A DNA stretch of 64,000 nucleotides, from contig NZ_JBAMHQ010000001.1 in NCBI RefSeq assembly GCF_037081775.1, forward strand, positions 2,294,001 through 2,358,000, in the 5' to 3' direction. This DNA comes from Haladaptatus sp. ZSTT2 (GTDB lineage Archaea; Halobacteriota; Halobacteria; Halobacteriales; Halococcaceae). The translations under genes and the position numbers were made by a program. Below are positions 26,481-34,795 of this stretch, piece after piece; within the stretch, counting starts at the first letter, position 1; each line of letters begins with the position of its first letter. The notes under the pieces were generated by a model, which saw nothing but the letters and a program-made list of their open reading frames with translations, was not told the origin of the DNA and did not search any database.

Positions 26481-27170
26481 ATGGCAGCTAGTCGTCGCAG
26501 GTTCTCTGGCCAACTGCTCACCGGTGGGGTTATCATCATAATTGGGCTGCTGTTGCTCATCCAGACAACGGGTTTGTACGACACCGGCCGGCTCTGGGAG
26601 TTCGTCCCGTCGTTGTTCGTCCTCCTCGGCGTGTGGGCCATCGTCCGCAGCAGGGGGCGCAATCTCGTCGGGCCGGTGTTCCTCATCGTCGTCGCCGGAA
26701 CCATCCAACTGCTCGTCCTCGACGTGCTTTCCGATGCGTTCGTCGCCCAGTGGTGGCCCCTCGGAATCGTCCTCGTCGGCGCAGCAATCATCCTCAACCG
26801 GGCGCGCCGCCGCGATGTGCCTGCCGAACTCGTAGACCGTCTCGATACGATTGTCGCCTTTGGCGGCGTAGAGCGCCGTCTCGCCTCGAAAGCGTTCACT
26901 GGTGGCGAGGTGATGGCGATTTTCGGCGGCGCGGACATCGACCTCCGCGACGCGACGATTGCCCCGCCTGCGACGCTCAACGTCATCGCCATGTTCGGTG
27001 CCGCAGAGTTCAGAGTACCCCCGGAGTGGGACGTTCGCTTGGAAGTGTTGCCCATCCTCGGCGGCGTCGAAGACTCGCGCCTGCGCCACCCGATGGATGA
27101 AGACCGTGAGGCACCAGACCTCGTCATCACGGGCTTTGCGGCGTTTGGTGGCGTCGAAATCACCGACTGA
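26481..27170 (+). CDS. LiaF-like membrane protein
   Basis: 229 residues from ATG 26481. Three to four N-terminal membrane helices (about 10-30, 36-54, 62-82, 88-108) are followed by a cytoplasmic beta-repeat domain with recurring FGG motifs (VAFGGVERRL, AIFGGADIDL, AMFGAAEFRV, ILGGVEDSR, AAFGGVEI), as in the LiaF/YvqF C-terminal domain. In Firmicutes LiaF regulates a cell-envelope stress two-component system; no such kinase is nearby, so only the fold is claimed. Confidence 0.8.
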   Translation: MAASRRRFSGQLLTGGVIIIIGLLLLIQTTGLYDTGRLWEFVPSLFVLLGVWAIVRSRGRNLVGPVFLIVVAGTIQLLVLDVLSDAFVAQWWPLGIVLVGAAIILNRARRRDVPAELVDRLDTIVAFGGVERRLASKAFTGGEVMAIFGGADIDLRDATIAPPATLNVIAMFGAAEFRVPPEWDVRLEVLPILGGVEDSRLRHPMDEDREAPDLVITGFAAFGGVEITD

Positions 27171-27432
27171 GGCGCGAACCTTTTTATCCGATTGCGGACT
27201 ACGGGTTTCTGTGACGCAGACGGCTCCGTCCCAGTTTTCGATGCGTATGTAGCCCGCGCTCCGTTTGGAGCCGTCGTCGGGAGGAAGTCGCGCAAATCGC
27301 CTTCATACGGTGGCTGCGTGGTGGAAACCCGGTTTTCAAGTTCTGTACCGAAGCGCGACCAGCGGCTAATGAACTAATGACACACGACCGAAATCGGCGG
27401 GTTTTACACCGCCACGAGAGTGAGCACAGAGT
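27171..27432. other. Intergenic region before metG
   Basis: 262 bases with no convincing gene. An early TTTTTATCC at 27180-27188 is TATA-like with nothing obvious to drive. The metG promoter sits at the right edge. Confidence 0.4.
27388..27413 (+). promoter_or_regulatory. metG promoter flanked by inverted repeats
   Basis: TATA-like TTTTACA at 27402-27408, about 28 bases before ATG 27433, predicts a leaderless message. It is enclosed by the inverted repeat GGCGG (27396-27400) and CCGCC (27409-27413), and preceded by CCGAAATCGG at 27388-27397 in the BRE position. Confidence 0.45.
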
Positions 27433-29493
27433 ATGAGTCACGATTCGTTTCCGACGGACAATCCCGCGGTGGTGACGTGCGGGTTGCCCTACGCAAACGG
27501 CGACCTGCACATCGGCCACCTGCGAACCTACGTGGGCGGCGACATCTATTCGCGCGGCCTGCGCAAACTCGGCCAGCAGACGGCGTTCGTCTCCGGCTCC
27601 GACATGCACGGGACGCCCGTCGCCGTGAATGCGTGGAAAGAAGGCGTCACGCCCGAGGAGTTCGCACTGCGCTTCCACGAGAAGTACGAGGCGACGTTCC
27701 CGAAGTTCAACATCGCCTTCGACAACTACGGCCACACCCACGACGAGACCAACACGGAACTCACCCAGGAAATCGTCCGCAAACTGGACGAAGAGGGCTA
27801 CATCTACGAGAAGGAGATTATGGTCGCGTGGGACCCCGAAGAAGACCAACCGCTCCCCGACCGCTACGTCACCGGGAGGTGTCCCTACTGTGGGGAAACC
27901 GCACGCGGTGACGAGTGCGACGAGGGGTGTGGTCGCCACTTAGAACCCGGCGAAATTGAGAACCCGACCAGTATCATCACCGGGAACCCCGCAGAGTACC
28001 GCTCGCGGCCACACAAGTTCTTCAACTTGAACGAACTGCAGGGCTATCTTCAGGAGTTCATCGACCGTTTAGAGGGCACGGACAACGCCCGCAACCAGCC
28101 ACGCGAGTGGATTGAAGGCGAACTCCAAGACTGGTGTATCACCCGTGATATGGACTGGGGTATTGACTACCCCGGCGAAGGTGCAGAAGACCTCGTCCTC
28201 TACGTGTGGGTTGACGCACCAATCGAGTACATCGCTTCGACGAAACAGTACAGCGAACGCGTCGGCGCGGACGTGTACGACTGGGAGGAGACGTGGAAAG
28301 AGAGCGGCGAAATCGTCCACGTCATCGGCCGCGACATCATCCAACACCACACCATCTTCTGGCCCGCAATGCTCCACGGCGCGGGCTACAACGAACCGCG
28401 CGCCGTCATGGCGAGTGGGTTTGTGAACTTAGACGGCAAAGGCTTCTCGACCTCGCGAGGCCGTGCGGTCTGGGCTGACGAGTACTTAGACGAAGGCTTC
28501 CACCCGGACCTCCTGCGATTCTACATCGCCACCGGCAGTCGCTTCCAACAGGACATCAACTTCTCGTGGGAGCGCTTCCAAGAGCGCGTCAATTCCGAAC
28601 TCGTCGGGACGGTCGGCAACTTCCTCTACCGCTCGCTGCTGTTTGCCCACCGCAACTACGAGGGGACGCCCGACGCAGAACTCTCTGATGAGGTGCGCGA
28701 GCGCATCCAACAAGCCATCTCCGAGTTCGGCGACGGCCTGAACGACTACTCCATCCGGCAGGCGACGACCGCCGGTGTGCGCCTCGCCCAGTTCGGCAAC
28801 GAGTACATCCAGCGCAACGAGCCGTGGAAGCTCACTGACGACGACCCAGAAAAGGCCGCACAGGTCATCTACGACTGCGTGCAGCTTTCGAAGGCGCTCG
28901 CCGTCATCCTCGCCCCCGCGCTGCCCGAGAAGGCGGATAATCTCTGGAGCCAACTCGGTGAAGACGGCTCGGTCCACGACGTGGGCATCGAGGCCGCCCT
29001 CGATGAACCACAGCCCGATTTCGACGCGCCGAGCGAACTGTTCGAGAAAATTCCGGACGAGCAGGTCGAAAAACTGAACGAGAAATTAGAACAGGCCATC
29101 GCCGCCGCGGCGGCTGAAGACGACGCAGACGAAGACGACGATTCCGACATGCCAGAACTCGAACCCCTCGCAGACGACCGTATCAGCTTCGACGACTTCC
29201 TCGCGCTCGACCTCCGTGTCGGGGAAATCGACCTCGCAGAGCCAATCGAAGGCTCCGACAAACTCGTCCGCCTCGAAGTGGATATTGGGATTGAAACCCG
29301 CCAAATCGTCGCGGGCATCAAGCAACTGCACGACGTAGACGACCTCGTCGGTGAGAAGGTCATCATCGTCGCAAACCTTGAGAAGGCAGAACTGTTCGGC
29401 GTCGAGTCGAACGGCATGTTGCTCGCCGCGGGCGACCAAGCCGACCTGCTGACGACGCTCGGTGACGCAGAACCGGGCACGAAGGTCGCGTAA
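27433..29493 (+). CDS. metG: Methionyl-tRNA synthetase with fused tRNA-binding domain
   Basis: 686 residues. HIGH signature at 26-29 (GDLHIGHL), zinc knuckle CPYCGE...CDEGCG at about 155-171, and FSTSRG near 336 in place of KMSKS, as is usual for this class in haloarchaea. The anticodon-binding helical domain ends near 540; an acidic linker follows, and residues about 585-686 are an EMAP/Trbp111-type tRNA-binding OB fold (LALDLRVGEIDLAEPI, SNGMLLAAGD). It charges initiator and elongator tRNA-Met. Confidence 0.96.
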   Translation: MSHDSFPTDNPAVVTCGLPYANGDLHIGHLRTYVGGDIYSRGLRKLGQQTAFVSGSDMHGTPVAVNAWKEGVTPEEFALRFHEKYEATFPKFNIAFDNYGHTHDETNTELTQEIVRKLDEEGYIYEKEIMVAWDPEEDQPLPDRYVTGRCPYCGETARGDECDEGCGRHLEPGEIENPTSIITGNPAEYRSRPHKFFNLNELQGYLQEFIDRLEGTDNARNQPREWIEGELQDWCITRDMDWGIDYPGEGAEDLVLYVWVDAPIEYIASTKQYSERVGADVYDWEETWKESGEIVHVIGRDIIQHHTIFWPAMLHGAGYNEPRAVMASGFVNLDGKGFSTSRGRAVWADEYLDEGFHPDLLRFYIATGSRFQQDINFSWERFQERVNSELVGTVGNFLYRSLLFAHRNYEGTPDAELSDEVRERIQQAISEFGDGLNDYSIRQATTAGVRLAQFGNEYIQRNEPWKLTDDDPEKAAQVIYDCVQLSKALAVILAPALPEKADNLWSQLGEDGSVHDVGIEAALDEPQPDFDAPSELFEKIPDEQVEKLNEKLEQAIAAAAAEDDADEDDDSDMPELEPLADDRISFDDFLALDLRVGEIDLAEPIEGSDKLVRLEVDIGIETRQIVAGIKQLHDVDDLVGEKVIIVANLEKAELFGVESNGMLLAAGDQADLLTTLGDAEPGTKVA

Positions 29494-29543
29494 GCACCGG
29501 CTGGTCGAGCAACCTATTTGTTGGTAGGGTGACGAATTCACGT

Positions 29544-29741
29544 ATGTCACTCCGCCAGGCGATTGCGTTCCCCCGACTGATTATCGTCGCCGGATTCTTT
29601 TCGATTGTGTCCGTCTCTATTTCGATAAGCATGCAGGTCGAATCGACCGCGTCGCCGCGTCTCACGTAACTCGGCTTCGCCCTTGGGACCATCCTCCTCC
29701 CGATTGGCCTCATCCACCACGCCTACACCCGGCTGTGGTGA
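29544..29741 (+). pseudogene. Small two-helix membrane protein gene interrupted by TAA
   Basis: ATG 29544 opens a frame whose first part (41 codons) encodes MSLRQAIAFPRLIIVAG followed by a membrane helix and MQVESTASPRLT. TAA at 29667-29669 then stops it. Read through, the same frame continues without a shift for 23 more codons as a second membrane helix (LGFALGTILLPIGLIHH) and ends at TGA 29739-29741. The whole would be a 65-codon two-helix protein, so the gene looks intact but for one nonsense codon. Could be a recent inactivation, a sequencing error or, less likely, two peptides. Confidence 0.6.
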
Positions 29742-29787
29742 CGACCTCTCACAGCCTTTTTCCCGTGCTGTCCCTTCGTTTCGAGTA

Positions 29788-31542
29788 ATGCGAAACGCCA
29801 AAATCGTCTGTACGCTCGGCCCTGCTTCTTCTGGGTCCGGCGTCATCCGCGACCTTGCGGACGCGGGGATGTCTGTCGCCCGACTCAACACGAGCCACGG
29901 CTCCACCGAAGCGCGAAAAGACCTCGTCAAAACCGTCCAGCAGGTGGACGACGCGACCACTGAGCCGCTTTCTGTCCTCCTCGACCTCGCCGGGCCGGAA
30001 GTCCGAACTGCACCCTTAGACGACTCCATTGTCCTCGAAACTGGTTCGACCATCGAGTTCTACGAAGGCGACGACGCCACCCCAGAGCGCGTCGGCCTCT
30101 CGGTGAGCATCGACGGTGTCTCCGAAGGCGACCGCGTCCTCTTAGACGACGGCCGCATCGAAACCGTGGTCGAAGCCATCTCCGAGGACGCCGTCACCGC
30201 CCGCGTCGAGAGCGGCGGCGAACTCAAAGGCCGTAAGGGTGTGAACATCCCCGGCGTAGATTTGGGCTTAGACGTGCTCACCGAGGACGACCGCCGCGAA
30301 CTCGATTTAGCGGTCGAAGCTGGCGTGGACTTCGTCGCCGCGAGTTTCGTCGGGAGCGCAGACGACATCTACGCCGTCCGCGAAGCCCTCGAACAGCGCG
30401 GCGCGGCCATTCCTGTCATCGCCAAAATCGAGCGCGCGGATGCGGTCGAGAATTTGGATGAAATCGTCGAAGCCGCCTACGGCATCATGGTCGCCCGTGG
30501 CGACTTGGGCGTCGAATGCCCGATGGAGGACGTGCCAATCATCCAAAAGCGCATCATCCGCGCCTGTCGGGACGCGGGCGTGCCGGTCATCACCGCGACC
30601 GAAATGCTCGATTCGATGATTCACTCTCGGCGTCCCACCCGCGCCGAGGCCTCAGACGTGGCGAACGCCGTCTTAGACGGCACCGACGCCGTGATGCTCT
30701 CCGCTGAGACGGCGGTTGGCGACCACCCCGTGCGCGTGGTCGAAACGATGAATCGCATCATCCGCGAGGCAGAATCGAGCGACGACTACGTCGAAGGCCG
30801 CGAACAGCGCATCCCGAAAGCCGGTGAATCGCGCGCCGAGGCACTTTCTCGCTCCGCGCGCTACCTCGCCCGCGACGTTGGTGCGAGCGCGGTGGTCGTC
30901 GCCTCCGAATCCGGGTACACGGCGCTCAAAACCGCAAAGTTCCGCCCGGAAGTGCCCATTGTCGCCGCCACGCCGAACGACGTGGTGCGTCGCCAGTTGA
31001 CGCTCTCTGCGGGTGTCAACCCGCAGTACGTCGATTTGGGCGCGAGCGAAGGCGTGGGGACCATCATTGACCGCGCCGCACAGGCCGCCCTCGACGCGGG
31101 CGTCGCCCAAAGCGGGGACACCGTCGTCGTGGTGTCTGGGATGATGAGCGAACTTGAAGGGCGTTCGACGAATATGCTCAAGGTGCACGTCGCGGCCGAA
31201 CCGATCTCGACCGGCCGCAGCGTGCACATGGGCCGGGCAGTTGGCCCCGCGGTGACGCTCTCAGACGGCGACCTCTCGGATGTAAAACCCGGTTCGATTC
31301 TCGTCCTCGATGAGAACTTCGACGACGAGTTCGACGGCGACCTCTCGGTGATTGCGGGCATCGTGGCCCGCCAGCCCGGCATGACGGGGTACCCGGCGCT
31401 CGTCGCCCGCGAACTCGACGTACCGATGGTGAGCGACGCGGAGCTGTCGGTACCTGCGGGCACGACGGTAACCCTCGACGCTGAACGCGGTGTCGTCTAC
31501 GAAGGTAACGTGTTGCGCGGCCCGCGACGGGAGCCCTTTTGA
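29788..31542 (+). CDS. pyk: Pyruvate kinase with C-terminal swivel-type extension
   Basis: 584 residues from ATG 29788. Catalytic blocks are intact: RNAKIVCTLGPAS, the active-site lysine region VIAKIERADAVEN, MVARGDLGVE, and VPVITATEMLDSMIHSRRPTRAE. Residues about 470-584 add a PEP-utilising mobile domain like that of Bacillus-type pyruvate kinases, but where that domain has TSHAA this one reads GMTGYPALVARE near residue 531, so the phosphohistidine is missing. It makes pyruvate and ATP from PEP. A TATA-like CTTTTTCC at about 29754-29761 is about 30 bases upstream. Confidence 0.94.
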   Translation: MRNAKIVCTLGPASSGSGVIRDLADAGMSVARLNTSHGSTEARKDLVKTVQQVDDATTEPLSVLLDLAGPEVRTAPLDDSIVLETGSTIEFYEGDDATPERVGLSVSIDGVSEGDRVLLDDGRIETVVEAISEDAVTARVESGGELKGRKGVNIPGVDLGLDVLTEDDRRELDLAVEAGVDFVAASFVGSADDIYAVREALEQRGAAIPVIAKIERADAVENLDEIVEAAYGIMVARGDLGVECPMEDVPIIQKRIIRACRDAGVPVITATEMLDSMIHSRRPTRAEASDVANAVLDGTDAVMLSAETAVGDHPVRVVETMNRIIREAESSDDYVEGREQRIPKAGESRAEALSRSARYLARDVGASAVVVASESGYTALKTAKFRPEVPIVAATPNDVVRRQLTLSAGVNPQYVDLGASEGVGTIIDRAAQAALDAGVAQSGDTVVVVSGMMSELEGRSTNMLKVHVAAEPISTGRSVHMGRAVGPAVTLSDGDLSDVKPGSILVLDENFDDEFDGDLSVIAGIVARQPGMTGYPALVARELDVPMVSDAELSVPAGTTVTLDAERGVVYEGNVLRGPRREPF

Positions 31543-31565
31543 GGCGGGAGCAACTAGAGTAACGC

Positions 31566-31733
31566 ATGTCTGATGGCGACTGGAAATACGAACTCGAAGA
31601 CCTAGAAGACCCCGACGCCGAGGCGGAGGCAGACTCGGGGCTCACCCCTGGCTCGCCGAAGCCAGAGCACATCGCGTTCGTCGTCCTCGGAGCGTTGCTC
31701 GCCATTTTTGCCCTCTCGCGGCTCCTCCTGTAG
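31566..31733 (+). CDS. Small single-helix membrane protein (55 residues, DUF7312-like)
   Basis: ATG 31566 to TAG 31731-31733. The first 33 residues are very acidic (WKYELEDLEDPDAEAEAD), then one C-terminal membrane helix (IAFVVLGALLAIFALSRLLL). Haloarchaeal conserved type; function unknown. It starts 23 bases after pyk and ends 37 bases before nfeD. Confidence 0.72.
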   Translation: MSDGDWKYELEDLEDPDAEAEADSGLTPGSPKPEHIAFVVLGALLAIFALSRLLL

Positions 31734-31770
31734 GCCAAACGTTAATCCACACCCCGGACCAAAGTGGGGT

Positions 31771-32334
31771 ATGGTAGAGCTTCTCGACCAGTCGCTATCG
31801 CTGTTGCTCGTTATCGCGGGCACCATTCTCGTCGTTGCAGAAGCACTGGCACCGGGTGCACACTTCATCGTCCTCGGCGTCGCCCTGCTCGTCTCCGGTC
31901 TCATCGGTCTCTTTCTCGCCTCGTTTATCGGTCCGGCGCTCATGCCCTTCGTCCTCGCTGGGCTCGTCCTCGGCGTTGGTGGGGCTGCCCTCTGGGCGTA
32001 CCGCAACCTCGATATCTACGGCGGAAAGGGGTCGGGACAGACAAGTGACTCTGCCTCGCTCAAGGGCCAAACCGGCCGCGTCACCGAAGAGGTCACCCAG
32101 ACCGCAGGCGAGGTGAAACTCGACGCTGGCGGGTTCAACCCCTACTACGCCGCCCGCTCGGTACACGGAACGATTCCCGAAGGAACCGAAGTCGTGGTCG
32201 TAGACCCCGGCGGGGGCAACGTCATCACCGTCGAATCACTCGAACTCGCAGAAGACGACATCGACCGCGAACTCGCCCGTGGACGCAGCGAAGCAGAACG
32301 CGTAGAGCGGGAGTCTGAGTCGGACGCCATCTAA
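31771..32334 (+). CDS. NfeD family membrane protein
   Basis: 187 residues from ATG 31771. Two or three hydrophobic segments (about 8-30, 32-52, 56-76) followed by an OB-fold domain at about 90-160 (GQTGRVTEEV, GTEVVVVDPGGGNVITVE). This is the short NfeD form without a ClpP-like serine protease domain. NfeD proteins pair with SPFH/stomatin proteins in membrane microdomains, and such a gene follows 114 bases downstream on the same strand. Confidence 0.88.
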   Translation: MVELLDQSLSLLLVIAGTILVVAEALAPGAHFIVLGVALLVSGLIGLFLASFIGPALMPFVLAGLVLGVGGAALWAYRNLDIYGGKGSGQTSDSASLKGQTGRVTEEVTQTAGEVKLDAGGFNPYYAARSVHGTIPEGTEVVVVDPGGGNVITVESLELAEDDIDRELARGRSEAERVERESESDAI

Positions 32335-32448
32335 ATACCTGTGGCGACTGCTGTTTCTCGCACAAACGTACCCACACGCCGATAATACGCCAGTCGGTGG
32401 CCAGTTTCGGAGGAACCCTTTTCAGCCTACCCTTCTAGAGATTCACAT

Positions 32449-33663
32449 ATGCTCCCTGTAATTCCCTTGCAAACGCTGGGGCCGAACTTCGTGTTCTCGA
32501 TTGGAGCGGTCGTGGCGCTGTTGCTCGCCATCATCATCGTTTACCAGATGGTCGAAATCGTCAACGCGTACGAAAAACGCGCGCTGACGGTGTTCGGTGA
32601 GTACCGCCGCCTGCTCGAACCCGGTATCTCCTTTGTTCCGCCGTTTGTCTCCCGAACCTACGGCTTCGACATGCGTACCCAGACGCTCGACGTGCCGCGC
32701 CAAGAGGCCATCACGCGCGACAACTCGCCGGTGACCGCCGACGCCGTCGTCTACATCAAGGTGATGGACGCGAAGAAGGCGTTCCTCGAAGTCGAAGACT
32801 ACAAAACTGCGGTTTCTAACCTCGCCCAGACCACGCTGCGCGCCGTCCTCGGTGACATGGAACTGGACGAGACGCTGAACAAACGCCAAGAAATCAACGC
32901 GCGCATCCGCCGCGAACTCGACGAACCCACCGACGAGTGGGGGATTCGCGTCGAATCGGTCGAGGTGCGCGAGGTCAACCCGAGCGCCGACGTCCAGCAG
33001 GCGATGGAGCAACAGACCTCCGCCGAGCGTCGCCGTCGTGCCATGATTCTCGAAGCCCAAGGTGAGCGCCGCAGCGCCATCGAGCGCGCAGAGGGTGACA
33101 AGCAGTCGAACATCATCCGCGCCCAAGGGGCAAAACAGAGTCAAATCTTAGAAGCACAGGGTGACGCTATCTCGACCGTCCTGCGCGCGAAAGCCGCCGA
33201 ATCGATGGGCGAGCGCGCCGTCATCGACAAAGGCTTAGAGACGCTCGAAGCCATTGGCCAGAGCGAATCGACGACGTTTGTCCTGCCACAGGAACTCACC
33301 TCGCTGTTCTCGCGCTACGGCAAGCACCTCACTGGCAGCGACGTCCAGATGAACGCAGACCAGCTGACGAGTCTCGAATTCGACGACGAAACCCGCGAGA
33401 TGCTCGGGCTTGACGACATCGAGAAAATCCTGGGTGAAATCGACCAAGAGGCCGAAGTCGATATCGAAGCCATGGAGGAAGCCGCCCAAGCCGTCAAAGC
33501 GGGCTCTGCTGACATGCAGAGCATCGACGATGCCATCGAAGAGATGGACTCGAAACTCAGCGACGACCTCGATGTAGACAAGTCGAAACTCAAAGCAGAC
33601 GAAGCCAACGAAACAGAGCCTGAAGCCGAACCTGAAGCTGAACCTGAAGCAGAACGCGAGTAA
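32449..33663 (+). CDS. SPFH domain (stomatin/prohibitin family) protein
   Basis: 404 residues. One N-terminal membrane helix (about 15-36), then the SPFH/Band 7 domain (about 42-200: YEKRALTVFGEYRRLLEPGISFVPPF, MRTQTLDVPRQEAITRDNSPVTADAVVY). Residues about 185-260 form a charged helix rich in Ala, Glu, Arg (QQTSAERRRRAMILEAQGER) typical of stomatin oligomerisation. A long acidic tail ends in EPEAEPEAEPEAE repeats. It probably assembles membrane-attached rings or scaffolds with the NfeD protein. Confidence 0.92.
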   Translation: MLPVIPLQTLGPNFVFSIGAVVALLLAIIIVYQMVEIVNAYEKRALTVFGEYRRLLEPGISFVPPFVSRTYGFDMRTQTLDVPRQEAITRDNSPVTADAVVYIKVMDAKKAFLEVEDYKTAVSNLAQTTLRAVLGDMELDETLNKRQEINARIRRELDEPTDEWGIRVESVEVREVNPSADVQQAMEQQTSAERRRRAMILEAQGERRSAIERAEGDKQSNIIRAQGAKQSQILEAQGDAISTVLRAKAAESMGERAVIDKGLETLEAIGQSESTTFVLPQELTSLFSRYGKHLTGSDVQMNADQLTSLEFDDETREMLGLDDIEKILGEIDQEAEVDIEAMEEAAQAVKAGSADMQSIDDAIEEMDSKLSDDLDVDKSKLKADEANETEPEAEPEAEPEAERE

Positions 33664-33714
33664 ATTTCAGCCAAGCGAAGGCGTTTTATCGCAGAGCGCC
33701 TAATTTCACCGCAT

Positions 33715-34329
33715 ATGTCTGGTGGCCAGAACGTCGACGAAAGCAAGCGGGCGACCCTCAAACGGTTCGCTGCACTGGGTGCGGCAAGCCCGCTCGCCCG
33801 CCTCGTCGATTCCGGCCGAGACACGGGCGAGAGTGACGCTCGTGAGGCCATCGCTGGCTACCTCGCGGCCACCCCCGGCGCACACTTTTCGAAGATTCGT
33901 GACGACCTGAAACTCGGGACTGGCGAAACCCAACACCACCTGCGTCGCCTCATCGAGGCCGGTGCCGTCGAAAGTCGGCGCGACGGCGATTACAAGCGTT
34001 TTTTCGCCGCGGGGCAGTTTACCGAGTTCGAGCAAATCGCGCTTGGCTACCTCCGGCGTGAAACCCCACGCGGGATGCTGATTGCACTCCTGCGCGACCC
34101 CGAAATCACGGCGAGTGTGCTCGCAGAAAATCTGGACGTGTCGCGACCAACGGTGAGCAAGTACGCTGCCGAACTCGAACGCGCGGGCCTCCTTTCGCGG
34201 GCCGATGGCTACGCGGTCTTGAAACCAGAAACTCTGCTCACGCTGCTCGTCCGCTACGCAAACTCCTTTGACGAAGACGCCGCAGCGTTCGCCGCAGACG
34301 CCGCCTCGCTGATTCGCTACGACCCTTAG
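33715..34329 (+). CDS. Two-winged-helix transcriptional regulator
   Basis: 204 residues. Residues about 45-95 form one wHTH (EAIAGYLAATPGAHFSKIRDDLKLGTGETQHHLRRL) and about 105-175 a second (GMLIALLRDPEITASVLAENLDVSRPTVSKYAAELERAGLL). The N-terminal SKRATLKRFAALGAAS resembles a twin-arginine motif by composition but no hydrophobic core follows. ATG 33715 is 52 bases after the SPFH gene. Targets unknown. Its stop overlaps the convergent DUF7123 gene by 4 bases. Confidence 0.82.
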   Translation: MSGGQNVDESKRATLKRFAALGAASPLARLVDSGRDTGESDAREAIAGYLAATPGAHFSKIRDDLKLGTGETQHHLRRLIEAGAVESRRDGDYKRFFAAGQFTEFEQIALGYLRRETPRGMLIALLRDPEITASVLAENLDVSRPTVSKYAAELERAGLLSRADGYAVLKPETLLTLLVRYANSFDEDAAAFAADAASLIRYDP

Positions 34330-34562
34330 ACGGTGACCTTCCACGTCGTCGATGAGGAGTAGCCCCACTTTTCGACGTGAATGTCGAATTCGCCATTTTC
34401 GATGGCCGTCATGTTCGTCCCGACCTCTTTTGCCGACAGTCCGAGATCTTTGCCGATGAGCCGCGATTTGAAGTAGGTCTTCGTCTCGCCGCGTTCGCGC
34501 AGGTACTGGAGGATGCGCCGTTGTTTATCGGAGAGATTGACTGCTGCCGCGCTCGTGCTCAT
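34326..34562 (-). CDS. DUF7123 family wHTH-like protein
   Basis: 78 residues from ATG 34562 (MSTSAAAVNLSDKQRRILQYL). A compact helix-turn-helix of the haloarchaeal DUF7123 group (TKTYFKSRLIGKDLGLSAKEVGTNM) with a C-terminal strand WKVTV. The frame is open further upstream but those residues are low-complexity and unlike the family. Likely DNA-binding; function not known. Its upstream region holds one copy of an 18-base direct repeat. Confidence 0.75.
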   Translation of the reverse strand: MSTSAAAVNLSDKQRRILQYLRERGETKTYFKSRLIGKDLGLSAKEVGTNMTAIENGEFDIHVEKWGYSSSTTWKVTV

Positions 34563-34596
34563 ACTCCATTCTATGCGCGAGGGTACTTTAGCCAGT

Positions 34597-34694
34597 TTGG
34601 TACGGCCAGTTAACACGCCGCAGTCTTGCGGTTCTTGAGTCGAATACCCACTCTGTGACCTCCCCTGTTGGCCCCGTTGGTACAGCCGGTTAAC
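34597..34694. repeat. Pair of 18-base near-identical direct repeats
   Basis: TTGGTACGGCCAGTTAAC at 34597-34614 and TTGGTACAGCCGGTTAAC at 34677-34694 differ at two positions and are exactly 80 bases apart. Both contain GTTAAC. They lie between the divergent DUF7123 and TRAM genes, one near each promoter, which suits a shared regulator (inference). Confidence 0.45.
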
Positions 34695-34795
34695 GTCCAC
34701 GCCCGAGTGAGACTCCACAGTGTGTACGTGTTAGCCGGCGAGCGGCGGTACTTCTTTATCAGTTGCCTTCATTACCTCACGACGGAGGTTTACCC

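Noticed and set aside
27192-27377. 61-codon open frame before metG
   Set aside because: Lacks a good start and ribosome site, composition is unlike neighbouring genes, and it overlaps no conserved-looking domain.
33615-33660. Tandem repeat GAAGCCGAACCTGAA at the end of the SPFH gene
   Set aside because: It is a short coding repeat giving the EPEA tail, not a mobile or CRISPR-type repeat.
34620-34700. Possible tRNA on either strand between the DUF7123 and TRAM genes
   Set aside because: TCGAATACC-like sequence is present but the T-stem does not pair and no cloverleaf forms.
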